Below are positions 18,011 to 27,554 of a stretch of DNA of 43,113 bases, piece by piece. This DNA comes from Zelonia costaricensis. Lineage: Eukaryota > Euglenozoa > Kinetoplastea > Trypanosomatida > Trypanosomatidae. The stretch covers positions 1 to 43,113 of the forward strand of contig JASAOO010003334.1 in the NCBI GenBank assembly GCA_030849075.1, written 5' to 3'. The notes below the pieces were generated by a model. That model was not told where the DNA came from. It was given only the letters and a program-made list of their open reading frames with translations, and did not search any database. Both the position numbers and the translations under genes were made by a program. How positions within the stretch are numbered: position 1 is the first letter of the stretch; each line of letters begins with the position of its first letter.

Positions 18011-20005
18011 ATGAAGTCCCGCCGACGCCACGCAGCCGTCGACGAGGTGGTCGACCCCTCGCCGTTCGACTACACCCTCCTCAGCCACCTCTACGTGCAC
18101 TCGGACGGCACGGACGTGATCGACTTTGGTGGCCTCGCTCCCGGGAAGGAAAGCCGCGGCCGCGTGCACTCCTTCTTGAAGAACCGTAGCTTCGCGCCCG
18201 GCACGACGACGGCTGCGCCAGAGGCGGTCGGCTCCTACCTTCACCTCCGCGTGGACGAAGACGATGCCAGCTTGGCGGCTGTAAACTCCGAGCCGAACCA
18301 GACGTCTGGCACGTACACGCGTGTGCCGCCGGCGCACGCCTCGATGCCCGCCTCGAACCTCGTCCGCATCGAGGACAAGGCCGAGCACTGGTGGTTCATG
18401 TGTCAATCCGGCGAGGACACGGCCCCGTACGCGCGGCTCTTTCACGAATCGGACGACCTCCTGCGCTACCTGGAGCAGCACGGCATGCAGCTGCCAACCG
18501 GCGATGTGGTCGAGGGCGACGCCTTGGCCGGTGCGGGCTCGCCGCGCGGGAACGGTGGCGGCGGCATGCACGGTGCGCAGCGCCAACACAACAACAACAG
18601 CGTCAGCGGGAGCGTCGACCAGGTTTCCACCAACACGCTCGGCAGCGGCGACAGCGAGAGCAACAACAGCGCAAGCACGACGCCGACGCTGCCACTCGCG
18701 AAGTGGCTGGACATCCAGGTTGACAGCTCGAACCCGCGCAGCGCTGATCGTGTGGCGAAGTTGCTGAACCTGCTGCCCATCTCGCCAGAGACGCGGGACA
18801 GCTGCCTGTACCTGTCGACGGTGGACGCGATCGACATCAACTCGATGGCCACCGGCGAAGTGTCGGACACCATGTCCGGCTACGTCTTTTTGAACTTGAT
18901 GTGCACGCCGGTGGTCGACAAGCACGGCCACGGACAGGGCACCGATCACGCAGCGGCGCACAGCAAGCACACCGACAGTGGCTTCTTGCAGGGCCTGGCC
19001 AACGGAAGGCTCAACTTCTCGCACAAGGACAAGCACAAGCATGCGAAGGCCAAGCACGGCGCAGCGGCGGCGCAGCGGCTGACGCGGCACAGCGGTCAGA
19101 CGGCGACGCGCAGCGTGATGGAGATGCGCTTCGAGGCCGTTCGAACCGGTGCGCCTCGATCGTCGGTGCCCGAGCACGTCGCCGTGGCCGTGATCGTCTT
19201 CGCCGACTGGGTGGTCACCATCCACGAGAAGCCGTTCGCCGAGATGGACGACATGCTGCGCATGGTCCAGCTGCACTGCGCGCCGCCAGAGGTGACGAGC
19301 GCGCACCTGGGTCACAACGTGCTGCTCTCGCCCACGATGCGGCGCCGCTTCACCGCGCCGTTCGCCATGAGTGTCCTGTTGCAGATCGTGGTAGGCCACT
19401 ACCTCGACAGTATCACGCTCGCCAAAGCCGTTGACGAGCTCGGCGACCGTGTCTTTGACGTCAAGGAGAAGCAGCTCGACCAGGACGCGGTCATCAAGCG
19501 CATCACGGCTGTGCGGCGGTGCTTTGGCGAGTGCGGAACCGAAACGGCACGGCGCGAGGTGCTTTTTGCGTCGCTGCTGCAGCCCATTTTCGCCGGTCAA
19601 TTCTTCGTCGCTGACCCGGCAATCCGCCGTGAGCTGGAGAACGCGCAGGCGCACCTGTGGTACTTCCAGCGCGAGATCTCCGACTGCCGCGACACCGTCG
19701 CCGTCTCCAACTGGTACCACAACGTTGCCATCCAGTGGGTGCTGCTGCGTCGCGGCAACCGCGCCCTGCGCATGGTGCTCCTCCTGACCGAGATGACGAA
19801 CATCATGTACCCCATCATCATGGTGCAGACCCTCTACTCGATGAACGTTCCCCTGCCGTTCCAGGCTGAAGCCGACCCGCCGAACACCAGCCTGGCCCCG
19901 TTTTTTGTTCTCGCCGCGCTGTTTCTCGTCTACTGCAGCCTCACGATTGGCGTGATTCGCAGTTTGCTCTTCCGCAAGCCCTTCGAGACGCGCCTCCTTG
20001 CCTAA
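18011..20005 (+). CDS. CorA-type Mg2+ transporter with a variant SMN signature
   Basis: The product is 664 aa, longer than bacterial CorA because of low-complexity inserts near residues 175-235 and 300-370. The C-terminal third has the CorA layout: a long helical region, TM1 near residues 586-609, a signature loop, then TM2 near 630-653 and a short basic tail. The family signature Y-G-M-N appears as YSMN, with Ser610 replacing Gly. The N-terminal part includes DWVVTIHEKPFAEMDDML, typical of the cytosolic funnel domain. CorA proteins are pentameric Mg2+ channels; trypanosomatids are known to have several. The altered signature may change selectivity or gating. No presequence is evident, so the membrane is uncertain. 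18011 is the first ATG in the frame. Confidence 0.85.
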   Translation: MKSRRRHAAVDEVVDPSPFDYTLLSHLYVHSDGTDVIDFGGLAPGKESRGRVHSFLKNRSFAPGTTTAAPEAVGSYLHLRVDEDDASLAAVNSEPNQTSGTYTRVPPAHASMPASNLVRIEDKAEHWWFMCQSGEDTAPYARLFHESDDLLRYLEQHGMQLPTGDVVEGDALAGAGSPRGNGGGGMHGAQRQHNNNSVSGSVDQVSTNTLGSGDSESNNSASTTPTLPLAKWLDIQVDSSNPRSADRVAKLLNLLPISPETRDSCLYLSTVDAIDINSMATGEVSDTMSGYVFLNLMCTPVVDKHGHGQGTDHAAAHSKHTDSGFLQGLANGRLNFSHKDKHKHAKAKHGAAAAQRLTRHSGQTATRSVMEMRFEAVRTGAPRSSVPEHVAVAVIVFADWVVTIHEKPFAEMDDMLRMVQLHCAPPEVTSAHLGHNVLLSPTMRRRFTAPFAMSVLLQIVVGHYLDSITLAKAVDELGDRVFDVKEKQLDQDAVIKRITAVRRCFGECGTETARREVLFASLLQPIFAGQFFVADPAIRRELENAQAHLWYFQREISDCRDTVAVSNWYHNVAIQWVLLRRGNRALRMVLLLTEMTNIMYPIIMVQTLYSMNVPLPFQAEADPPNTSLAPFFVLAALFLVYCSLTIGVIRSLLFRKPFETRLLA

Positions 20006-20986
20006 CCTCGCTTGCGCGGCCGCAGCCGACAGTCGTAATAAAGCAACGAGCAGCGCCGTTTCTTTGGCTTTCTGTGTGTGTGCGCTGGCGATCGCGTTGC
20101 GGCGGCACATTGTTTGCCAGACAGTCGAAGCCATCCGCGTCACACGCGTCCCCACCCCTCTGCCCACCTCAAACCATGCCAGAACCTGGACGAAGCGTTG
20201 CCTTCGTTCTGTACTGTAGCTGTGGTTGGCCCTTACTCACTTCTCGCTTTCCCCCACAATTCCCGCGTAGGTCTTTTCCTCTTTCTCTTCTGTTTGTTTT
20301 CGTATTGCGCTGTGTCGCCTTCCTCCCCCCCCCGCCCCCCCGCGCCACCTCACCCTCTCTCTCCACCTGCGCTCCTCCCCCCCCCCTCCTCCTCTTTCCC
20401 CCTCCCTCCCATTCCGAAAGTGCCCGCAGGCCTTTTTTCCCCTCTGTTCCCCGTGACCCTTGAATCGATCTGCGCCTCTTGGTTTAGCCGGCTCCCCACT
20501 TCTGGGAGTATTCCCGCTCAGCCCCTTTTCCCTGTATGTGTGTGTGTCTTCTTTCCGAGTATCTTCGCTTGCTGGCTGAGCGCTGCACTCAGGCACCCAA
20601 GACAGACGCACATCCACGCACACACACAGAGGGCGCCCGGAGTCGACTAAGAGTGCGTCGGCGCAGCATCCGCTTGTCTTGTCTTTCCTGATTGTGCGAG
20701 TTCTGTGCGCGGCCATTCACTCTTCAGCTTTTCACCTGAACGGTGCTGATGCGTGGGTAACGTTTTACTTTTTACGCCCGCGCCTGCGCCGTGCGCGGTG
20801 ACCGCTCACGTACGCATATCTATGCTTGTGTGCCTGTGAGTGCGAGAAGGTGATGGGCGGACGTGACAGAGACGGTGCACCACATCTTCTCTCCCTTTAA
20901 AGCCTTGCTTCCGTTCTTCCTTTTATTTTTGTGCGTGTGTGTAGCGTGTCGTGTGGGTCAAGAACATCTGTGTGGGACGAGGTGAT

Positions 20987-21093
20987 CATGCAACACCGTT
21001 GCTCTTCTTGTGTTGCGGCGCATTCACGGATCGAGATGGGAAGCTCACGAAGAGGGTGGATAAAAAAATAAAAGGACACGACCATGCAACACC
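20987..21093 (+). repeat. 11-bp direct repeat flanking an 85-bp segment with an A-rich end
   Basis: The sequence catgcaacacc occurs at 20987-20997 and 21083-21093. The 85-bp segment between them ends with an A-rich stretch (21061-21073) shortly before the second copy. The arrangement resembles a target-site duplication around a small retroposed fragment, but it is short enough to be chance. Confidence 0.4.
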
Positions 21094-21108
21094 ACCATTG
21101 CTCCACAA

Positions 21109-21124
21109 GGGGGGGGGGGGGGGG
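21109..21124 (+). repeat. 16-nt G homopolymer
   Basis: An uninterrupted run of 16 G, the longest in the window and a likely site of assembly length error. Confidence 0.95.
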
Positions 21125-21836
21125 CTGCGAGCAAGGAAACGGTGCGCGGCAACCGCCACGGGTCGCTCGTGCAGCACCAACGAGTTCCAGGCGTCAGGAG
21201 CGTCAAGCTAGGCCTTCCTCGTCACAGATAGGCGGCGAAGAACCGCCCCCCCCCCACCCCGGGGTCCGTGTCGAGCATTTACAGTCACCGTGGTGAACGC
21301 GGGAGGCTCCAGCGAGTCGGACGTTCATCACCCGTCTGCATCGCGAAGCGGCTAATCGCCATCGTTCTTCTGATAAACCCTCCAACCCCCAAGCTACTTG
21401 CCTCCTTCTCGACGCACGCGTATTCCTTTTTTTGTTTTTCACACATACACTCACGTCTCTTTCTAACTGATTAGAACCGATAGACGAATCATAGATCAAC
21501 GCACAAGCACACAAACACACACACACACATAGTCAGTCGCACACTGAGTCAGGCCCGACAACTTTCTGTGACGCCGGTGCTCTTGTCAACGGCATTCGCG
21601 GCGTGCCCCAGTCGACAGCGACGCGACTAACTCTGCGAGAGACGAGCGCTGATTTCGCAAGGGTTTCGCGTAGGCGCCTGACGTCTCCCGTCTTCCGGCT
21701 TCTCTTGTGGTGTGTCTGCTCACAGATTCGTCGGTCTCTCCCAGTGCTCGGCTGCACCATTGAGCTCCCCCCCTGTGTCGTTCTCTGTTACCGCTCGGTC
21801 TCCTCCCAGAAAAGCAGTGGCACAAAAGAAGCATCG

Positions 21837-21871
21837 CTTCCCCTTCTCCTCTCCCTCCGACCCTCGGTTAG
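21837..21871 (+). promoter_or_regulatory. Predicted SL trans-splice acceptor for the 21896 gene
   Basis: A T/C tract is followed by AG at 21870-21871, with a second AG at 21885-21886. The leader is 10-25 nt and has no ATG before 21896. Confidence 0.5.
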
Positions 21872-21895
21872 CTCGCGATCCTCCAGCTGCACGCC

Positions 21896-22882
21896 ATGCT
21901 GCGCGCATCTCGCGCGTCGGCGGGGCGGTGCGCCGTGGCCTTCTTCAACATGAAGCACTTTCAAATCAAGAAAAAGTACTTCCTGACGCCGCAGAACCTG
22001 CACAAGGGCTTCTCGACGCTGCTGCGGCCGAGCGACCGACTGCTGCGGCAGTCCAACTCCGGCGGCGGCGGGGCGCGTGTTCTCGTGCTGGATCAGCAGC
22101 AGCGCGTCAAAGGTGTCTACTTTCCCATGTTCTGCGCGCCGCACCCGTCCTCGCTGTCGGCGGGCAGCAACGCCCTCGGCATCACGGTGGAGCACTTCCT
22201 GCGCAGCATCAATGCGGCGGCACCTTCGAACGAGGCGATGGAAGCCTCGACGCCTGCGATGCCAACCGTATTGCTCTTCTTGTCGCACACACATGGCGTA
22301 GCCTACGCCGTGGTGCGCGCCAACGGCACGGTCGCGTTGCCGGTCGTCAACTTCCCGCTGTCTCCTATCGTCGCAGAAGTGACGGAGGCGTCGCAGGCGG
22401 CGTCAGCGGCGGCTCAGGTCATGTGCAGCACAGCGTTTAGTACGACGACTCCACTCACACGCACGTCGAACGGCACGGCCACCCTTTGTAAACTCATCAA
22501 GGACGAGCTGAACAAGGAGGAGCACGTTGCACAGCTGTCTGCCTGCTCCACGTTCTTCTGGATCACTCAGGATAATCGGACCTGTGTGACGCACGACGTG
22601 GCGCGCAACGCCGAGTACTTCTGGGCGCGTGTCAGCACCGAAGAGTTGGCTGGCGTGACGGTCCCGTCTGGTGCAATCGGTTTCACGGACCGGCGCTGGA
22701 TCAGCGTCTTGGACGTGACTCTGCACTCGAAAAACGGCCAGCAAATCTACACGCGTGACGCAGTGTCAGGCGAACGCGTGGTGAGCATGGACGGCCTCGT
22801 GTCCGCTGCATCCCACGGCGTCCTCATGCTGGACCACGACCCCCGTGTTGAGTTTTCACCAGACACCAAAGCCGCCGCCTAG
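21896..22882 (+). CDS. Unknown conserved-type protein, probably mitochondrial
   Basis: The product is 328 aa and I recognise no family. The first 20 residues (MLRASRASAGRCAVAFFNMK) are Arg/Ala/Ser-rich without acidic residues, as in mitochondrial presequences. No membrane span is evident. The mature part alternates beta-like hydrophobic strands (TVLLFLSHTHGVAYAVV, STFFWITQDNRT, RRWISVLDVTLHS) with Ala/Ser/Thr-rich loops, giving the impression of a globular mixed alpha/beta protein. It has typical coding composition and a short leader behind a good acceptor. No catalytic motif stands out, so I assign no function. Confidence 0.8.
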   Translation: MLRASRASAGRCAVAFFNMKHFQIKKKYFLTPQNLHKGFSTLLRPSDRLLRQSNSGGGGARVLVLDQQQRVKGVYFPMFCAPHPSSLSAGSNALGITVEHFLRSINAAAPSNEAMEASTPAMPTVLLFLSHTHGVAYAVVRANGTVALPVVNFPLSPIVAEVTEASQAASAAAQVMCSTAFSTTTPLTRTSNGTATLCKLIKDELNKEEHVAQLSACSTFFWITQDNRTCVTHDVARNAEYFWARVSTEELAGVTVPSGAIGFTDRRWISVLDVTLHSKNGQQIYTRDAVSGERVVSMDGLVSAASHGVLMLDHDPRVEFSPDTKAAA

Positions 22883-23537
22883 AGCTCGCCTCCGCTAGAG
22901 CTCGAAAAGGGGGTGGAGGAGTCTGGGGAGGCAAGGCACACTGCCCTTGTTTCGTGGGCAAAAAAAGAAAAGACCACTTACCTTTGAAATGAAAAAAAAA
23001 AAGGCACAACAAAGCACGGCACTTTGGAAGATAGTTCAAGCTCGTCATCTTGGCGCGCGTCTGTAGGGCTCTCTCGGCACATCGCACAACCGCTTCCACC
23101 AGACTGCGTCTCTTACCACGGTAGCGAAGTGCACGCCGAGTCTATGGAGGCAGAGGAGGAAAAACGATGCGCTGCGGCTGTTTGACGACGTGCCTTTTCA
23201 TGTCGACGTCAAATCTGTTTGCCTGCTGTATCTCGTGATTGGTCGCCTCGACCCCTTTGTCTGCGCCCTGCACTGCACGCTTTGCTTGATGTGGCGACGT
23301 GTACATTCCTTCCCCTTCTTCCCTTCTCCCCCCCCCCCCACACACATACCACTGACGCAAGCTTGAACGTGCGCCTTACATCAGCTGTCCATTCCTGCAT
23401 CTGTCCGCAACGGGAGGCTCCTCTCCTTCTCTTCCCCCTCTGCTTTTAGTTGTCGGTGCACTGTAGCTTTCACCGCAGAAGCGCGTGAGAGGCTGTAGCC
23501 ACCCCTTCGTGTACTAGCTAGCACAGTAGTAGGCATC
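22883..23537. other. Spacer and leader of the 23538 gene
   Basis: There is no supported gene. The sequence ctagagctcg is repeated at 22879-22888, across the stop codon, and 22895-22904. Two A-rich runs lie at 22960-23000, and the 23270-23450 stretch is T/C-rich. Confidence 0.6.
23419..23449 (+). promoter_or_regulatory. Predicted SL trans-splice acceptor for the 23538 gene
   Basis: A T/C tract of about 29 nt ends in AG at 23448-23449. The leader of about 88 nt has no ATG before 23538. Confidence 0.6.
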
Positions 23538-23960
23538 ATGCGTCGCGCGGCTGGCGTGGTAGCAGCGCAGTGCGTCGCGCCGGCGGCTGCCCTTGGTGCG
23601 GTGCGCACCATTATTGCGGCGAAGGGCATTGTAGAGAACCGCATCACAAAGCACTACACCAACCGCACCGTGGAGCAGTCCAAGACGGAGCGGGCGGAGA
23701 GTGTGCGCAAGTCGCTGCACCCCAACCCACGCAATCGCAAGGAGGAGCTGAGTCACCTCACCCAGCAGTGCAGCTTCGAGTACGTGCCGGAGTTTCAGCG
23801 GTGGGCAAACGACATGATGGCCGTGTACAGCGACCCGCAGGGCTACGGCCACGACATGGCATACCACTACAACCGTATCTGGAAGGCAAAGAGCATGACC
23901 CGCCGCGGCATCGAGGACGGCAGCGGTGCCTTCGACGTCTGCCGCGTCCACCCGCACTAG
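23538..23960 (+). CDS. Small unknown protein, probably mitochondrial
   Basis: The product is 140 aa with no family I can name. Residues 3-32 are Ala/Val-rich and weakly hydrophobic, ending in basic residues; this could be a presequence or one marginal membrane segment. The remainder is hydrophilic with many Tyr, Trp, His, Arg and Lys residues (FEYVPEFQRWANDMMAVY, GHDMAYHYNRIWKAKSMTRR), the composition of small accessory subunits of trypanosomatid mitochondrial complexes. Its good acceptor, ATG-free leader and coding composition support it as real. A role in a respiratory or ribosomal complex is only a guess. Confidence 0.75.
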   Translation: MRRAAGVVAAQCVAPAAALGAVRTIIAAKGIVENRITKHYTNRTVEQSKTERAESVRKSLHPNPRNRKEELSHLTQQCSFEYVPEFQRWANDMMAVYSDPQGYGHDMAYHYNRIWKAKSMTRRGIEDGSGAFDVCRVHPH

Positions 23961-24948
23961 CCTCTGTGCACTCTTGCCGTGACGGAAGCTGTGCCTTGGG
24001 TGGGGCCCGGTGTACCCGCCTCGCTCTTCTCCTTTTGATCTGCTCCAGTGTCATCCGTGTGACGCCATGCACCGCTTTGTGTTGCGGTTCCGGTCGGTCT
24101 GCGCCTCTTTTGGGGGTTTGTTTGTTTTTATGCCGTGCTCTTGTGAGGCTCTAGCAACGCACCTTCCGTCCACGAGCGGCCACTTGGTCGGCTGGCAAGC
24201 TTTCTCGCCTTTCCGCACCGCGGCGGCACACCGTTTTTCTCTCCCTCGTGTACTTGGTAGGGTGAGCAGGAAACGAAGGTGCGGCGTCGCCATCCACCGT
24301 CCTCCCCCATTTATCATAGCAAGAGGGCTGCCTCATAGTAGGCATCTCGACATCAGCGGTTCACGAACAGCAACAACAGGAAAAGCAGTGGCACACCACA
24401 ACAAAGGCAAGTAGCCCTTGCATGTGCGCAGTAGTCAGCTGCAGTCGTCGCGCTTCGCGAGGGTGAACCATCACCGGTCCCCTTCGCCACGGAGTGGAGA
24501 GCACCGGCACGTGCGCTCGTGAGGCACCCTTCTGCTGTCTGATGGCGACGCCAGTGCGCACCGATCTCTACCAGTGAGGAGGTGCCCCCCCCCTCTACTC
24601 CCTCGCTCCATCTTCGCCACGGGCTTTTTTCTTCTTCTTTACGCACTGGAGCGCCTACCTCCCTCGGCAGAGACACAGGAACTTGGAAACGGGCACATAC
24701 CTTGTTTACTCTCGTTTTTTTTTTCTTTCTTACCCTGGCTTCCGTTTCTGCCTCGGCTGCGACACACAAACACACAGAAACCACGACAGAAAGCAAACAA
24801 ACGAACAGGGGCGCACATCCACACGCACACACACACACCGGCGCGTCGTTTGCTTCACCCTTCAAGCGGCGTATGGAAGGCAGTAGCCGGTGCCCCACCA
24901 TACACAACCGTTTCACCGCGGCCTCTCCGCGCGGCCGCGTGCTCTCGG
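23961..24948. other. Spacer and long leader of GPI10
   Basis: There is no independent gene. A T/C tract at 24709-24750 and the AG at 24776-24777 mark the likely 5' end of the GPI10 mRNA. The predicted leader of about 171 nt is unusually long for this window and contains one upstream ATG at 24873. Confidence 0.6.
24709..24777 (+). promoter_or_regulatory. Predicted SL trans-splice acceptor for GPI10
   Basis: A T-rich tract of about 40 nt is followed by its first AG at 24776-24777. AGs at 24864-24865 and 24882-24886 are alternatives; only the last would remove the upstream ATG. Confidence 0.5.
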
Positions 24949-24971
24949 ATGGACGTGCTGCGCCTCTTTAG
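24873..24971 (+). other. Upstream ORF overlapping the GPI10 start
   Basis: ATG at 24873 opens a 32-codon frame ending with TAG at 24969-24971, in a different frame from GPI10. It overlaps the GPI10 start at 24949 by 23 nt. If present in the mRNA it should reduce GPI10 translation. The context has C at -3 and G at +4, so scanning past it is plausible. Confidence 0.4.
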
Positions 24972-26847
24972 CCGGTGGCCGCAGCCACTGCGCTCCTGGC
25001 GTCTGCTTGTGTGCTTGCTGCTCTACCGGGTCGTGCTCTGTCTGACGGTGCGCACCGCCGAGTCTCCAGACGAGTGGTGGCAGAGTGAAGAAGTGGCCTA
25101 CCACATGGTGTTCGGCGCTGGCCAGCTGACGTGGGAGTGGCACAGCGCCATCCGGTCGTACGCGTTTCCCCTGCTGTTTGCCGGCCCCTTGTTTGCGCTC
25201 AAGTGGACCAGGACTGACACCCCGAGGCTGGTGTGGGCCTCCAGCCGATGTGTCCAGGCGCTGCTCTTCTTTTTTCAGGACTGCGCCATGTTGGCACTTG
25301 CGCAGAGGCTGGATGCACTGCGCACCCGGGACGGCGGTGACAGCCAGGCGCGCCGACGTGGGCGAGAGGCGGCAAGCAGCGCACCGATAGCCGAAGCCCA
25401 TGCCGCGGGCTCTGCAGCGAGTGTGGCGACGCCCACCATTGCGTCAACGACGTTGGCGATGCTGACGGTGGAGTGGTTCCTCGTAAACACCGGCGTGCGC
25501 AGCTACTCGAACGTGGCGGAGTCGCTCTTCTTCCTCCTTTCGCTCTACCAGACGAGCTACCGCGCCTTTCTGCTCTGGGCCGGCGTCGCGTGTGCGATGC
25601 GGGTGACCGCTGCGCTGGCGGTGCTTCCCATCTTCGTGGTGCACACCTCGCGCATCTGCCGCAAGAAGGGCCTGCACCGCGGCCTGGGCCTCATTTTCCT
25701 CATCACGGTGGGCATGCTCGTCGGCATCGGGGCTGCTTCGACCCTTATCGACTTTGTGTTCTACCGCCGGCTCGTCATCACGCCCTTTCGCTTCCTCAAG
25801 TTCAACGTGGTCATGGATGTGAGCAAGTACTACGGCCTGCACCCGCCGTACTGGTACGTGGTGGTGCTGCCGGCGCTGGCGATTCCGTTCGTCGTTTTTC
25901 TGGCCTGGCTGCCAGCGTGCTGGAGCTGGTTGCAGGCAACTGAGGCATCCAGTGGCGCGGCAGTCGCACCGTACGCGCAGAGTCCGTTGTTCAGCGGTAC
26001 CTCCTCACGGACGCTGCGGCAGGAGATGAAGCGCTGGGTCTTTGTTGGGGCAGCCGCACTGGCCTGTCACAGCGCAGTCGGCCACAAGGAGATGCGTTTC
26101 ATCTACTTCCTGCTGCCGCTAGTCTTGATGCTGGCCAGCGCGGTGGTGGTCCTGCTGTGCACCGGGGCCGCCGCGGCTGCCCGCCGCACCGCCGCGCCTG
26201 GCGCTCCGCGCGGGTCGTGGGCTCTTGTCGCACCGTCGGCCGCGACGGTGCGTCGTCTCTTCACGGTGGGTTGGCTGGTTAGCGCGGCGCTGACTGTGGT
26301 GCTGCTGTACGGCTACCGCTGCGGTGGGCCGTCGATGTTCCGCGAGATCCGGCGTGCTGCGCCGCACTACGCGCACCTGGAGGTTCTCACGCACTGCTAC
26401 GCGACGCCCGGGCTCGCCCACGTGCATGGCAGGGTGGAACGCCTGGAGTGGGTGGACTGCCCGATGGAGCTGGACCCGGCAACCGGCGTGCGCGTCGTCA
26501 CGCAGGATCGCCTCTTCACGGAGCAGCCGAGGGCCTATGCGCTGTGGCGCTACCTGCGCGCCGTCTCCACCCTCGACGGAGAGGGGAGGGGGGCGGCGGG
26601 GCCGGTGGATGGGAGGCTCGATAAGGTGGCGTGGTGGCGCGAGGCGCGGCGACTCATGCCAGAGGCGCTGGCGCCGCGGCTGCCCGACGGGATTGTCCTC
26701 TTCCAGAACACTGCCATCGCCATCGAGAACGACCTCCTTCACCCGATGGGGTACCGGCGAGTCGCCGTCGTGTTTCACGCCCCCTACAGCTTTGAGCCGA
26801 ACGAGGACCGTTACCTGGAGCTCTGGTCCCGCCTGCCAGCCGAGTAG
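24949..26847 (+). CDS. GPI10: GPI alpha-1,2-mannosyltransferase III (GPI10/PIG-B)
   Basis: The product is 632 aa. It should add the third mannose to the GPI core in the ER, using dolichol-phosphate-mannose. It is a multi-span GT22 enzyme: PDEWWQ at residues 40-45 supplies the luminal acidic pair Asp41-Glu42, and GQLTWEWHSAIRSYAFPLLF closely follows PIG-B. The family motif H-K-E-x-R-F is HKEMRF at 379-384. Several hydrophobic spans lie between and after these motifs, with a soluble C-terminal part. A low-complexity loop at about 125-150 is a local insert. GPI anchors and related glycolipids are abundant in Leishmania, so the enzyme is expected. PIG-M, PIG-V and PIG-Z relatives are less likely given the TWEW and RSY matches. 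24949 is the first in-frame ATG. Confidence 0.93.
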   Translation: MDVLRLFSRWPQPLRSWRLLVCLLLYRVVLCLTVRTAESPDEWWQSEEVAYHMVFGAGQLTWEWHSAIRSYAFPLLFAGPLFALKWTRTDTPRLVWASSRCVQALLFFFQDCAMLALAQRLDALRTRDGGDSQARRRGREAASSAPIAEAHAAGSAASVATPTIASTTLAMLTVEWFLVNTGVRSYSNVAESLFFLLSLYQTSYRAFLLWAGVACAMRVTAALAVLPIFVVHTSRICRKKGLHRGLGLIFLITVGMLVGIGAASTLIDFVFYRRLVITPFRFLKFNVVMDVSKYYGLHPPYWYVVVLPALAIPFVVFLAWLPACWSWLQATEASSGAAVAPYAQSPLFSGTSSRTLRQEMKRWVFVGAAALACHSAVGHKEMRFIYFLLPLVLMLASAVVVLLCTGAAAAARRTAAPGAPRGSWALVAPSAATVRRLFTVGWLVSAALTVVLLYGYRCGGPSMFREIRRAAPHYAHLEVLTHCYATPGLAHVHGRVERLEWVDCPMELDPATGVRVVTQDRLFTEQPRAYALWRYLRAVSTLDGEGRGAAGPVDGRLDKVAWWREARRLMPEALAPRLPDGIVLFQNTAIAIENDLLHPMGYRRVAVVFHAPYSFEPNEDRYLELWSRLPAE

Positions 26848-27554
26848 CTGACAAGCCGGGGAAAAGAAGGGGGGGGGCGAAGACCGCAGTTGTGAAGAGT
26901 TCCGCGTCGACCTCCGCCTCTCTCTCTCTCTCCCTCCCTGGTTGCGTGTGCGTGTGTGTGTGTGTGTGGCTTTGCGCGTCCTTGTCGGCCGCATTCCTGT
27001 TCTCCCCCAAACGCCCAGCCCTCCTGGGTGTCCACGCGTCTCTCAACGCTGTCGCTTCAAGGAAAGGGTGCTCGCCAGAGAAGAAGCAAACAAGAGTGTA
27101 ACGTGAACGGACCCCTCACTCGGGCTCACCGTCCCCCTCCCCCCTTCTCCCCCCCCCGCTGCGTCGTATGGCACCTGTCAAGCGTTCAATGTGGAAGCAG
27201 CAACAACAACGAAAGGAAGGTTTGAATGTACCACGAGTTCTGAGCTCGCGGCGACGGTGGTCTACTTTGCTGGTAGGCCACGGCACAGCCGGCAACAACC
27301 TTCGTGCGGTGTGCGGATGACTAAAGCGTCGCGCTAGTGGTGCACCTGCCTTTCTTTTCTCTTTGCCAAACAGTCTGTGCTGTCTTGCGCTTTTCTCTGA
27401 CCGTCCCCCGTCTCTTTCCCCCCACGCAGCCGCGGCCGATCCCGCCTTCCTCACGCGCCGTGCGCGGCCTGCGCTTACATAGTAGTACACATTATCGGGG
27501 AGCCGCGTGTGCGCGGCGTCGTGTCGTTGCGTGCGAGAGAGAAGAGCAGGTGCT
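26848..27554. other. Spacer and leader of the 27555 gene
   Basis: There is no supported gene. A (GT)n tract lies at 26952-26968, a C-rich block near 27130-27160, and T/C tracts at 27340-27425. Confidence 0.6.
27389..27429 (+). promoter_or_regulatory. Predicted SL trans-splice acceptor for the 27555 gene
   Basis: A T/C tract is followed by AG at 27428-27429. The leader of about 125 nt contains no ATG before 27555. Confidence 0.55.

Larger units (their letters stand above)
20006..21895. other. 1.9-kb spacer after the CorA gene
   Basis: There is no supported gene. It is pyrimidine-rich at 20220-20530. Around 20980-21125 it is balanced, with an imperfect direct repeat, an A-rich segment and a 16-nt G run. 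A CA tract lies at about 21500-21530, and a T/C tract ends at the acceptor near 21871. Confidence 0.6.

Noticed and set aside
17861..20167. A 768-codon open frame on the minus strand opposite the CorA gene
   Set aside because: It is a mirror of a GC-rich coding frame. Its Arg/Val/His-rich translation has no domain, and its neighbours are all on the + strand.
22879..22904. Repeat of ctagagctcg across the stop codon of the 21896 gene
   Set aside because: Two 10-bp copies only. This is most likely a small local duplication with no clear meaning.
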